DNA from: Nemertoderma westbladi
Lineage: Eukaryota; Xenacoelomorpha; Nemertodermatida; Nemertodermatidae
Direction: 5' to 3'
Assembly: GCA_032718475.1 (NCBI GenBank)
Contig: JAUCBJ010008254.1
Location: 33,070 to 97,069 of the forward strand
DNA length: 64,000 bases
The notes beneath the pieces were generated by a model. The model was not told the DNA's origin. It worked only from the letters and a program-made list of their open reading frames with translations, and made no database searches. Positions 23,289-33,252 of the stretch are shown here, piece by piece. The position numbers and the translations under genes are program-made. Numbering within the stretch: the stretch's first letter is position 1; each line of letters starts with the position of its first letter.

Positions 23289-24570
23289 CCGCTCCAAGGG
23301 AAATCATACAATGTTTCCCTCCAATTGTAGAAGAGTATAAGGTGATGTATACAAAACAAAATAAATTTCTTCCAACCAATCTAAATACTTGATACTATAA
23401 GTCCTACTATTTACAAATATTGCTATAGATATTGCATAATGAATTGCATACAAATTAAATTTACAAAATATTATCTCTCTCACTGTTTAACGATTATTAC
23501 ATACAAATTAAATTTACAAAATATTGTTTCTCGTTCATTCTACATAACGATTACTACATACAAATTAAATTTACAAAATATTACTTCCTTTATTTATTTA
23601 CAAATTAACGGTCTACATATTGAAATGGAACATGGCTAGGACAATGTCCCCCATTTCCCATCTCAATTAACGATCAACATTAACAAGATAAACTAAATAT
23701 AAACGTATTTGAGGCTAAATTTTTAACTAAATTGCATTAAAGGCCGATAATCAAACTAAATATAAAATACGTAATAATTTCTTTCATTTTCGGACTTTAC
23801 TTAATTTCTTATAAAAACGCAAATCATCTTGGTTTGATGATTGCTCAGGTAAGTGAAAGGAGTAAGCCAAACCCGCGGGTTTGTCTCCCCAATCACTTCC
23901 TTTGCCTCTTTCAATAAACTTTAGAGCAAATAAAGTCATATACACAAAATCAAATATAATATAGGCTCAAAATCATATTTCCAACGGACTATAAAGTAAA
24001 AGTATTTCCTTTCAATATTTTTCGGCTTTCGAAAATAAAATTCTAAAATATGGATACGACTAGTGTATATGAGTCCAGTCGAATGATTGATCAAAACCTA
24101 TGATATACATCAGAGCGACGATGATGTATATGTCTAGAGTTTGTCGCTCCGTGATATTATAGTCTCATCGGCTAGCTCCTGGGTCTCTCGGGCTCGCTCC
24201 CCTCTCCAGATACACCAGTCTACCCCCTGTAGACTCTGTTGACGGCGTCTTTGAGGCGCCACTTCCCGGAACCGGCGACGACGTTCCCTAGGCACCGACT
24301 ATCTCCCGACTGGTGCTCCTCCCTCGGCCTCGTCCCATTTGCCGTGTCCCTGTGGGCGCCTCCGCCAACTCCTTTTCTTCAACCGTAGAATAGAACTGCT
24401 CGTCCTTGGCTTGACGCTTGCCAAGGACTCCTCCTTCTGGTACTTGCCGCGAGCTGTGAGCTCCGGCTGTTGTCTCTGTGGGCGCGGCGGTCCTGATCCT
24501 CCACTCGTTCAGAGGTCAATGACCCCAAACGAGTCTCCTTAGGCCGCCAACTGTGCGCTGGGTAATAAAT
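23289..24570 (-). other. Element B region between third frame and 3' LTR
   Basis: Mostly AT-rich and non-coding, with a 26-bp segment (CATACAAATTAAATTTACAA...) starting at 23447, 23510 and 23557. A GC-rich island at about 24150-24540 has open minus frames with coding-like text (GKRQAKDEQFYSTVEEKE; RLVYLERGASPRDPGASR). These may be further pieces of the third frame, but I recognise no domain. One copy of the recurrent palindrome lies at 23867-23884. Confidence 0.5.
24103..24131. other. Perfect hairpin, copy 1
   Basis: ATATACATCA (24103-24112) and TGATGTATAT (24122-24131) are exact reverse complements around the 9-nt loop GAGCGACGA. A second hairpin with the same loop but a changed stem lies at 24578-24604. 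Confidence 0.8.
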
Positions 24571-25215
24571 CTAGACGTATATATCAGAGCGACGATGATA
24601 TATAAAGGATTGGACATATTCGGGCTTAATAATGCGTTCGTCGAAACTTCCCGAAATAATTTGGAGTAAATATCGTATAAACCGCGGATCGTGGGTATAG
24701 TTAGTAGACGGATGGACGGCGCGAATCTCGTCTGGATACTCAGGCGTGACCTTCCTTTCCTGGTGAAGCGAAGTGAACGTGGTCCAGGAACTCGAGTCCC
24801 GTACCGCTTCGCGCCGCGCCTCTAGGTCCTTATAGGCTCGGTATAGCGAAATGGCCGCCGCCGTGTCTATGCCGTGTCGAACAGGGTTTAATCTCCGTAT
24901 ACGGATCTAAAGTCGTAACGGTCGGCGCAATGGGTCTCGGAGGTCGCTTTCCGCTGAAGTCGATACTGATCATCGGGTAACCTCCCTCGTATATCTAAGG
25001 AACTGGTGAGCTTGACAACGCGTTAATATCGGTTCTGGATGTTGCTCATCTAGTCGGTCGGGAATCGTGGGTTTGTATTTCCCATTTAGCTCCATCACCG
25101 ACCGCCCATGGTAGTAAACGTTCGAATCTTTACATCCCGGTCGCGCGAATGGTAACTCCGCCTCCTCTCTGGCAGTAAATCCTCTGCGCGGTTGCGCTCT
25201 AATATCCTTCTCCAT
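24571..25215 (-). pseudogene. Third frame of element B (downstream of pol, inside the LTRs)
   Basis: A single minus frame from ATG 25213-25215 (MEKDIRAQPRRGFTAREEAE) to TAG 24571-24573, interrupted by TGA at 24970-24972 and TAG near 24906. After the second stop, HGIDTAAAISLYRAYKDLEA fits the DEDD exonuclease motif III pattern (Asp, then A-x3-hydrophobic-Y-R-x2-K/D-L). Before the first stop, QFLRYTREV is reminiscent of WLRFAEFM near 8430 in the exonuclease-like gene. The match is tentative. The frame follows pol by 0.77 kb on the same strand, the position of env in retroviruses, but I see no signal peptide or membrane segment. Stops in so young an element suggest the parent was already broken, or unusual expression. 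Confidence 0.45.
24578..24604. other. Perfect hairpin, copy 2, overlapping the end of the third frame
   Basis: TATATATCA (24578-24586) pairs with TGATATATA (24596-24604) around the loop GAGCGACGA. Compared with copy 1, one C:G pair is T:A on both arms, so pairing is kept. On the minus strand it encodes the last residues of the third frame (HRRSDIYV). Confidence 0.8.
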
Positions 25216-25986
25216 TATGCCCCGCGTATATACATATATATCCCAATAAGTGTTCCGTTACGCAAACCAATTACACTGTGGGTAATCAGTTAGATGTCGC
25301 CGAAGGACAGACCTCCCCTCCCGAACCCCCCCCCCCCCCGCTGCCTTCCAGCAGTTCAGGTTCGACTCTCTAGATCCCGTCTCTTCCTAACTAACTATCC
25401 TCTAACCTATTCCCATGCATAGCGCAAAAACTTTGGAGATAAACTGGCCGTGACCAACTCACTTTTTGATGCCCAAACTACTCCCATTACTCGTACTGAA
25501 CTACAGTAGTTAGAAAGGACTATAGCCACAATACTCGACTATACCAAACCCACAGGTTTGATAATCGAACATCACACATCCTGCAAACTACTGAGTGGGG
25601 TCCATGTACGCCTCTGGTGCTACTAACCTTTAGCACCTTAGTTGCACTGTTGGCACCAATCTGTGGAAGTTGCTAAACTCAATTTACACTCCTACGTAAT
25701 ATAGCCGTCACCATGGTTTCTAAATGCTATTTTCCAGGCTTCACGACTTTTCAAATTACTGTTTATCTATAGACGAATTCAAAAACGCGTCTATACACAG
25801 CGTCTGGAATTGTCTTGGGTTCACTTCTAATTTTTAAAATTTTTAAATTTTCCAAAATTTTTGAAAATAAAATTTTGTTTTGATACCCACCAGACAAAAC
25901 TCAACGCAAATCACCACAACCCCGCTCCTATGCATTTCCTTGTATTTGCATACGAGGAATGCATACGAAGTGAGTTGCGTCCAACA
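25216..25986 (-). other. Spacer between element B pol and third frame
   Basis: No gene seen. It has a 12-base C run near 25329, AT-rich text near 25830-25880 and one copy of the recurrent palindrome at 25544-25560. Confidence 0.5.
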
Positions 25987-28900
25987 CTAATTCTGTTTTG
26001 AGGCAGGAGACAAATTATAATCTCCCGTCTCGATACGTGTCTCCTCTAATAACACAATATCTTGGACTGGTCGGTCCAAGGTGTGTAAACCATTAGTTTT
26101 ACACTTCTTTGGGTGTGGACACTTGCACCAAATTTTCACAGTGACTGTGCGCACTATGTTTTGCACGCCTGGGTGTGTGTGCAAGATAACTCCAGTCTCC
26201 CAATACTTTCTCTTGACAATCGGCTCGGTTATCAATACGTAGTCTCCCCTTTGGAGACTCCGAACCGTTTTGTACCACTTTGTTCTGGTGGATATGGTGG
26301 GAAGATAATATTCCCGCCAATATTCCCAGAATGTGTACGCTACTAATTGTGTCACTTTCCAGCTCTTACGACTATATAGGTCGGCACTAATGGGTTCTGA
26401 TGCCGGCACAAGAAATGCTGGACTCTGCATTAGCAAATGATTCGGCGTTAATGCAACACCGTCTGGCAACATAGCTATCGGCCTCGAGTTTAGTGTATGC
26501 TCGATTTCAATGAAAGCTGTAACCAGTTCGTCGTCGGTAAGTTGTTTGTTTACAGGCAACGTTTTAGCAATGGCCTGCTTTACAGAGCGTACTAAACGCT
26601 CCCAACTTCCTCCTCTCCAAGGACTTTCTGGAGTATTAAATCTCCATTCTACTCTTTGCGGCAAAAGTGCTGCAGAAATTTCCTTATTCTGTGCTGCTTT
26701 ATGAGCCGCGTTCAACTCGCTATTCCCTCCGACAAAGTTTGTACCCTTATCGGAGTAGAACGCCTTTACTAGTCCTCTCCTGGCCATAAATCTCTTCAAG
26801 GCCAGGAGCAGAGATTTGGTCGACATGTCTGCCACACGCTCGATATGTATGGCTCTACTCGCCATACATGTCAGTAGCAGACCCCATCGCTTGTGGGTCA
26901 GCCGTCCACTCTTTGCCTCAATCGGACCAAAACAATCCACCCCTGTGTTCGTAAAGGGTGGGTCATATGCCTGCACTCTCGCTTCCGGGAGTTCAGCCAT
27001 CTCCTGTTCCAATACTCTGGCGTTCACCCTCTTGCAAACCAGACAGGCGTCGTACATGGTGCCGACTGCCCTGCTTGGCTGCAATAGAATGAATCGCTGT
27101 CTCGCTGCCGACAAACAGTGTAACTTTCCCGCGTGATGTAACCTCTTATGTATATCCCATAGAATCGCTCTTTGCAATTCTATTGGGTGACTAGGGATTA
27201 TCACTGGGAACCGAAACTGTGAGTTAATGTCGACAGTCTGGATTCTCGATCTATGACAAATCAAACCCTTATGGATTAATGGACTCCATTTTCTAAGGGG
27301 TTTAGAGAGAACTGGTCGTTGAGCCGATAATAGATGGAATTCTTTGGGGAAGGCACACATTTGATAATGCTTCAAATGCTTTAATTCCGCTTGATCAATC
27401 TCATCCTCTGTCAGAGGTTGTTTCAATTTCCGAATTCGCTCACTATTGGTGCTCAATGGTTCTCTCAAATGTTTCGAATGTTTTAAACAAAGGTACGAAA
27501 CGTATCGGCTTAACCACGCAGTTCTTTTACAAATTGTCAGCCAAGAGGCAGACGAATTTAGTAATTTGTCATAAACACTGCATGACTCTAATGCCAGCGA
27601 CGGTTGTCCGCTAACCAATGGAAGTTTTGAATCCAAACCCGCAGGTTTGGAAACCAAAGGCTCCATTTTGTCGGTCATTTTCTGTCCGTCACTTACCAAC
27701 TGTGACTCTGGTTTAGTCTGTAAGGGTGGTTTGATGTCATAACTTACCCTTCCGGACCTAGTAGTCACGTAAGTCTGTTGGTCTGACAGGTCTCCGGGCC
27801 GCTCCAATGACTCTTCAGGCCGCTCCAATGACTCTTCAGGCCGCTCCAATGACTTAAGTTTGGCTTTAGACTTCGACTTAGAGACTTTCTCCACCTTGAC
27901 TTCTGCATCTTCAGGCATCGGATTGGTCACTATCTTTAGTCGCTCTGGCCAATGTTCCTGTGTCCTCGTTAGAAAATCAGGTCCATGCAACCAAAACTCC
28001 TGCGACTCTTCCTGACAGAATTCCGCCGGCATTGCACCTCTCGAAGTTATGTCGGCCGGGTTCAACACTCCCGGACAATGTCTCCATTGTTCCTTTGTCG
28101 AAAAATCAACGATCTGAGCGCGTCTATTGGCCACAAATGTCTTTAGTGCAATATTGTCGGCCGCAATGTATACTAACACCAAGGATGCGTCCGTCCAATA
28201 GAATAAGGTCAATGTCGTGTCTAACTCCTCAGTTATTTGCTTACTTACCTCGACTGAAACCACAGCCGCCTGTAACTCTGCACGAGGGACAGTCATGTAT
28301 TTGACCGGCATTGTCTTTGATCTAGAAGTCACAAAAGCCGTCTCAAACTTGTCCTGACTTACCTCTCGGCGAAGGTAGGCTACCATACCAAAGCCGGTGT
28401 CACTTGCGTCACTAAATAGGTGGAGCTCTAAATCAGCTGGGAATACCAGCTGATTCGGAAAGTAGGAACGGGGTACATCTATATTTTTCAATAGATGCAA
28501 CTCGGCTTCCCACTCCCTCCACTGCTTTGCATGTATAGGAGATATTGGTTCGTCCCACTCTACGTCGGACAACCAAATTTTCCTCATGCACGCTCGTGCC
28601 TGTAATATAACCGGACTGATAAAGTTCATCGGGTCAAATAGTCTACTTAATGTCGATAAGCAAATCCTCTTAGTCAAAACTTTGTCTGGGCTACTGGGCT
28701 CAAATCTAACTCTTACCTGGAACTTATCCGAGTTCGGATTCCAAGCGAGTCCCAGTACTCGCGCCATGGGGATTGGTTCTACCCCCAATTCTATGTCTCC
28801 GCTCCCGCGATCTTTTACCGGGAACGATTCTAATAGGGCCTCCGAATTAGTAGTGAACTTGGTCAGAGGAAATCCCCCTGTAGCCAAGCACTCTTGCAGG

Positions 28901-31900
28901 CCGTGAGCCACTTCTATGGCTTGTTCCGCTGTGTCCTTGGACACCAATCCGTCGTCCATATAGAAGTTTCTCAAGATGGACTCGATTACTTCTACTGGGT
29001 ACTTACCAATCTGGGCTGTTGCCGTTTTCTTTAGAACGAACAGCGTGCCATTCGGACTATCGCGGGCGCCAAATATCCTAACGTACATTTGGTATGTAAC
29101 CACTGGGCCGGATAAGTCTTCATTCTCAAACCAGAGAAATCGAAGGCTATCCTGGTCTGCCTTACAGGCTCTTACCTGGTGGAACATCGCCTCGATGTCA
29201 CAAGTAAATGCGAATCGCCGCTGTCTAAAACGCAACAGTATTCCAATCAAATAGTTATTCAGGTTGGGACCATCCATCAACTCTGAATTCAGGGACATAC
29301 CTCTATAGACTGCTGCGCAGTCGTTGACTACTCGGACTTTGTCAGGTTTGTCAGGGTGAGTCACATAGTGGTGTGGAAGGTAATAAGTCTGGTCTGTCAC
29401 TAAGTCAGGGTCCTCTACCTTCCCAGCAAATCCCTTGGCGAAATAGTTGTTGATCTGGGCGCAATACTTCTCCCTAATGTCTGGATTCTTCAACAACCGA
29501 GCCCTTACTCCGTTTAATCTTTTCAAGGCTAAGCTGTAGTTGTTCTCCAACTTAGGTGGTTGTCGACGCCACAACATTCCAACTTCAAAATGTCCAGTCG
29601 GTAGTAGACGTATGGTATCTTCCATCATCTCCAGCGACCGCTTCTCATCAGTAGACATGGCTAGGTCATATCCACCGGGTTCCATTGCGTCCCTGTCCAG
29701 CCATTCGACGGTTCTGGCTCCTGTCTCGAGGTCCTGGCGTATCAATTCCTTCTGCAATTCCTCCTCACTGTATTGGAAAATGTCTAGGTCTCGATATTTA
29801 GCCACTTGACCCTCCACTATGTCTGTATAAGTCAAAACGTTAGTCAAATAGGTAGCGTGGGCCGCTGAACCAGACCCACGGGTCTGATAACAGTAGTCCT
29901 CGGGTTCACTATCTGTCCGGTCATTGTGAAGTGGTTCCGACAACCTAACATTATCGGGAATCAACTCCTCGTCCGACTCGCTAAAGTCACTATAGTGGTC
30001 AATACAGGTTCTCCTAAACTCGTCTATGTCTGGTGGTTCTACTAACGGTGGTTGAATTATAGGCTGTAATTCATCGTATCTGTCCATTGGCTTGTCGCCA
30101 CCTGTAAACTCATAAGACATGGGTACTCGTGTATACCAACCTAGTATGGTCCTATGGGCATGTGGTCCATTGACATGCGGCTCAGCTGGTCTCATTTCCC
30201 ATATCTGGTGTGCGATCAGCTGTTCTGCACCAATCAACATAGAAACATTCCTATAACCTACCTGGTGTCTGGGTATCCTGAGCTTGTCAAAATACTCCTG
30301 TGCTATGGGACTCATCGGCGGCACCTTACCTAACTGCCTGCCGAATCCCTTCATAGCTAGACACTTAAATCCGTCCAATGGCAAAGCTTTCCGTTCTTGT
30401 CGAGTGTGTTGGTCTCTCGGAAGTAGGGAATCTAGTTCTACCGAAATTCTGTGTCCCTTGAGGTCCCCTACCCCGTGCATAGACTTCAACTCTATTTGGA
30501 TCTCCTCGGCGTCCTGGAAGCTAGAAACGGCTCTCGCCACTTCCTCGTCGATATACGATAATGTGGACGCAGTGTCCAACATCACATATATTCGCTTTGA
30601 TCCCTTATCGCCAGTAAGTTTCACCGGAATCACGCTAAATATTTCCGACGTGGCCGATGATAAATACGTCCGCGCGCTGGTCGATGAACTATCCGCGGGG
30701 AAACCTTGGCAGGTCACTTCTCTCGCGCTCGACTCGCCATCCTCATCCGACGAACCTGGTTGGTAACCATCGTCCTGGATGCCAGTGTACGTATTCCTCC
30801 TTATCGATATGGGTTCTTTGCTCCCCTTCCTTTGAGGATTTCGCTGTAAGTAACGGTCCGTTGGGGTATGGAAATCCGCATGTAGCAACTTGTGATGTAG
30901 TCTGCCGCATTCCATGCATCCGTCCTTGCTGTTCGGGCACTGCCGCCGTACATGGCCTGGCGCAAGACATGCCCAACAGGTGTCCAACGTCCGCACTTGA
31001 ACTCTTCTCTGTTCCGAATTTAATTCTTTGAACCGTCTGCAACTATCTAACTTATGGTCGTCAGATCTTACCTCCTTTAGTAAACAGTATTGGCAACCTA
31101 CAAATCCATCCGGCAACTCCTGTTGCTTTAACCTAGGTCTATCTAACCGCTCACCTGACCATACTCGCGAGTCTGATCTAAAGGCTGGGGTATTCGAATT
31201 ATATCTGTCTACTGAGTTAAATGTCACAGTGGTCCTGTCATCGTCAAAACTTACCATAGACTTACCGGTAACAGGTTTAGACTCCCTCATATTCTCTTCT
31301 GAGAAGTTTGATTTCATCTCTGCTACTGCGTCTGTGGCTATCATGTCATGAATATGCTGAAGTGTCAACACCTTACCTTGGCCCTCCAACTTATTCTCTA
31401 ATTTGCGCCATTTCTGTCTGTAACGCATGTTTAGACGTCTTATTACGCTTTTCAAAACTTCGGCGTGATCACCATGATGAGGTAGATTCACCGTCCTCAA
31501 GATGTCCAATGCGTTCGAAATAGCGTTCGCTAAGTTCAACAGCTCTAACGGAGTTGTAATCCTTCCGCCCTTACCCAAGTCTTCTACTATCGACTGTGCC
31601 ATCTTGGTTTTATTCCCGTAGATGTCACTAAGTGTCTTCATCGCTAACTCGAATGCTCTTTCGTTGCCGACGAAGTTATCAGCAATGGCTCTAGGTTCTC
31701 GATGGAGCATCTGAAGCAAATAGTTGAACTTCTCGTTGGGAGTAAAGGTGCTGTTGGTTAGCTGCTCGTCGACATAGGTTTTGAAAGTCCTCCAATGCTT
31801 ATGGTTGCCCATAAACTTCTGGGGTTGTTGCGTCGGCAGTCCTTGCCTAGCAGCAAACTTACCTATGTCCCTAAGGGTTGCGTCGTTCCGGGTTAACAAA

Positions 31901-33252
31901 TGGTTTAGTTCCGCAGGGTTGTTAAGTCTGTTCCTTTCCCGGTGGTTGAAACTTACCTGCTCCGCGTCCGTCCTTCTTTCTTTATAGTTTCGGGACTTAT
32001 GACGTCTCATGTCTTCCTCTTCATCGCTTGACTCGGTGTCAGTCCTTAGCGCTCGCGATGGTTTGCGCGCCGAGGCCCTGATCCAAGCCTCCTCAATAAA
32101 TTTCTCGGCCGAATTTTCGAAATTGGGATTAGAGATGTTCGGGACAGGCGTCCTTACCTGAGGTCTATGTGGTATAGTCTCCTCCGATATGCGTACTCGT
32201 TGACTAGGCTGGACTTTATCTAACTCAGGCCTGCTGGGATTAGAATTACTTCTTACCTGGGCTGCTTCCTTTAACCGTAGGTTGCTAAGCATGTCCGTTA
32301 TAGGTTGGATGTGCGGCGATATAGCTTGCGCTAAACTAGCACTTAACTCATCCCTCGTAATAAATTCCTGGCTAGGGTTCTGTTGTATAGTCGGCTCTAT
32401 CTGAGTAATCCGCTGTCTCTCATATGATCCCTCTTCCGGTTTAACCCGGAAGTTCTCCGTCGAACTGGGTCGGCGCTCCGTCCGCGTATTCCAAACCCGC
32501 GGGTTCGGTTCGCCAAGTACTCGTCCCGTCGGAGTTTCTTCTCTAAATTCTCCATTGTCTCGTTCGGTATACAGTGGTGCGGTGTTCCGATGACGTAGAT
32601 CCTGCGCGATAGGTGAAGCACTAATACCAACTGGCGTGCGATATGTAGAGAATGGTTTAGCGATCCGTGTACTCGTAATAGCTGGACCGGGTATAGGAAT
32701 TCTGGTCGTCGTCGACTCGCGTATAGTCAGAGTTCTCGCTTCCTGTTCAGCCTTCTGCAGTGCGAACAGTTCTCGCAACTCTGTCCCTACACTCGCCCCA
32801 CATTCTTCGATCATTCGCATCCCCTTCTCGGCGATTTCATTCGCCTTCCTAGTCCGTTCTTCGCTCTCTAAACTTAATCTCGCACTTTCCAACTGCGCCA
32901 GTTTACGTTCTTCTTCTTCCCTCGCTCGTCTCGCTGCGCTCTCTTCTTCCACACGCGCCTTTTCTTCATACAACGCTTGTCGCTCTTTCTCGATCTCGAG
33001 TTCGCGTTCCTTACGTTCGCGTTCAAGTTGGAATTCGCGTTTCTTCGCTTCCCGTTCGCGTTCAAGTCGGAGTTCGCGTTCTTTCTGTTCGCGTTCTTTC
33101 TGTTCGCGTTCAAGTTGGAGTTCGCGTTCCTTCTGTTCGCGTTCCGCTTGCTCACGCTTACCTTTCTCTTCCAACTCCCGCAACTTTGCGTCTAACTTAC
33201 GTGTTCGCTCCCTTTCCCGCTCGGCTTCCTTCCGTGCTTCCGATGCACGCAA
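25987..33252 (-). CDS. Element B ORF2: gag C-part, protease, RT, RNase H, integrase, DUF5641-like domain
   Basis: 2421 codons without a stop; the frame is open upstream to 33318, and the codon at 33252 is TTG, so entry is probably by splicing or frameshift from ORF1. Domains by residue: charged coiled coil (1-170), DUF1759-like gag (about 470-620), knuckles CQYCLLK...HKLDSC (about 720) and CWACLAPGHVRRQC (about 760) plus CMECGRLHHKLLH, protease VMLDTASTLSYIDEE (about 893), RT with AFTCDIEAMFHQV and YMDD (about 1431), RNase H (LFSDASDTGFGMV, YWTDASLVLVYI), integrase H-H-C-C (RLHHAGK, CLVCKRV), catalytic Asp about 2105, Asp about 2168 (YSDKGTNFVG), Glu about 2218, and a DUF5641-like end. All catalytic residues are present. 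It makes the enzymes for copying and inserting the element. Confidence 0.93.
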   Translation of the reverse strand: MRASEARKEAERERERTRKLDAKLRELEEKGKREQAEREQKERELQLEREQKEREQKERELRLEREREAKKREFQLERERKERELEIEKERQALYEEKARVEEESAARRAREEEERKLAQLESARLSLESEERTRKANEIAEKGMRMIEECGASVGTELRELFALQKAEQEARTLTIRESTTTRIPIPGPAITSTRIAKPFSTYRTPVGISASPIAQDLRHRNTAPLYTERDNGEFREETPTGRVLGEPNPRVWNTRTERRPSSTENFRVKPEEGSYERQRITQIEPTIQQNPSQEFITRDELSASLAQAISPHIQPITDMLSNLRLKEAAQVRSNSNPSRPELDKVQPSQRVRISEETIPHRPQVRTPVPNISNPNFENSAEKFIEEAWIRASARKPSRALRTDTESSDEEEDMRRHKSRNYKERRTDAEQVSFNHRERNRLNNPAELNHLLTRNDATLRDIGKFAARQGLPTQQPQKFMGNHKHWRTFKTYVDEQLTNSTFTPNEKFNYLLQMLHREPRAIADNFVGNERAFELAMKTLSDIYGNKTKMAQSIVEDLGKGGRITTPLELLNLANAISNALDILRTVNLPHHGDHAEVLKSVIRRLNMRYRQKWRKLENKLEGQGKVLTLQHIHDMIATDAVAEMKSNFSEENMRESKPVTGKSMVSFDDDRTTVTFNSVDRYNSNTPAFRSDSRVWSGERLDRPRLKQQELPDGFVGCQYCLLKEVRSDDHKLDSCRRFKELNSEQRRVQVRTLDTCWACLAPGHVRRQCPNSKDGCMECGRLHHKLLHADFHTPTDRYLQRNPQRKGSKEPISIRRNTYTGIQDDGYQPGSSDEDGESSAREVTCQGFPADSSSTSARTYLSSATSEIFSVIPVKLTGDKGSKRIYVMLDTASTLSYIDEEVARAVSSFQDAEEIQIELKSMHGVGDLKGHRISVELDSLLPRDQHTRQERKALPLDGFKCLAMKGFGRQLGKVPPMSPIAQEYFDKLRIPRHQVGYRNVSMLIGAEQLIAHQIWEMRPAEPHVNGPHAHRTILGWYTRVPMSYEFTGGDKPMDRYDELQPIIQPPLVEPPDIDEFRRTCIDHYSDFSESDEELIPDNVRLSEPLHNDRTDSEPEDYCYQTRGSGSAAHATYLTNVLTYTDIVEGQVAKYRDLDIFQYSEEELQKELIRQDLETGARTVEWLDRDAMEPGGYDLAMSTDEKRSLEMMEDTIRLLPTGHFEVGMLWRRQPPKLENNYSLALKRLNGVRARLLKNPDIREKYCAQINNYFAKGFAGKVEDPDLVTDQTYYLPHHYVTHPDKPDKVRVVNDCAAVYRGMSLNSELMDGPNLNNYLIGILLRFRQRRFAFTCDIEAMFHQVRACKADQDSLRFLWFENEDLSGPVVTYQMYVRIFGARDSPNGTLFVLKKTATAQIGKYPVEVIESILRNFYMDDGLVSKDTAEQAIEVAHGLQECLATGGFPLTKFTTNSEALLESFPVKDRGSGDIELGVEPIPMARVLGLAWNPNSDKFQVRVRFEPSSPDKVLTKRICLSTLSRLFDPMNFISPVILQARACMRKIWLSDVEWDEPISPIHAKQWREWEAELHLLKNIDVPRSYFPNQLVFPADLELHLFSDASDTGFGMVAYLRREVSQDKFETAFVTSRSKTMPVKYMTVPRAELQAAVVSVEVSKQITEELDTTLTLFYWTDASLVLVYIAADNIALKTFVANRRAQIVDFSTKEQWRHCPGVLNPADITSRGAMPAEFCQEESQEFWLHGPDFLTRTQEHWPERLKIVTNPMPEDAEVKVEKVSKSKSKAKLKSLERPEESLERPEESLERPGDLSDQQTYVTTRSGRVSYDIKPPLQTKPESQLVSDGQKMTDKMEPLVSKPAGLDSKLPLVSGQPSLALESCSVYDKLLNSSASWLTICKRTAWLSRYVSYLCLKHSKHLREPLSTNSERIRKLKQPLTEDEIDQAELKHLKHYQMCAFPKEFHLLSAQRPVLSKPLRKWSPLIHKGLICHRSRIQTVDINSQFRFPVIIPSHPIELQRAILWDIHKRLHHAGKLHCLSAARQRFILLQPSRAVGTMYDACLVCKRVNARVLEQEMAELPEARVQAYDPPFTNTGVDCFGPIEAKSGRLTHKRWGLLLTCMASRAIHIERVADMSTKSLLLALKRFMARRGLVKAFYSDKGTNFVGGNSELNAAHKAAQNKEISAALLPQRVEWRFNTPESPWRGGSWERLVRSVKQAIAKTLPVNKQLTDDELVTAFIEIEHTLNSRPIAMLPDGVALTPNHLLMQSPAFLVPASEPISADLYSRKSWKVTQLVAYTFWEYWREYYLPTISTRTKWYKTVRSLQRGDYVLITEPIVKRKYWETGVILHTHPGVQNIVRTVTVKIWCKCPHPKKCKTNGLHTLDRPVQDIVLLEETRIETGDYNLSPASKQN

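Noticed and set aside
24339-24542. Plus-strand frame of 67 codons in the GC-rich island
   Set aside because: The minus-strand frames there look more coding-like and follow the element direction; the plus frame matches nothing.
24571-25215. Envelope gene for element B
   Set aside because: The position fits, but there is no signal peptide, furin-like site or membrane segment; the text is charged and better fits an enzyme or nucleic-acid binder.
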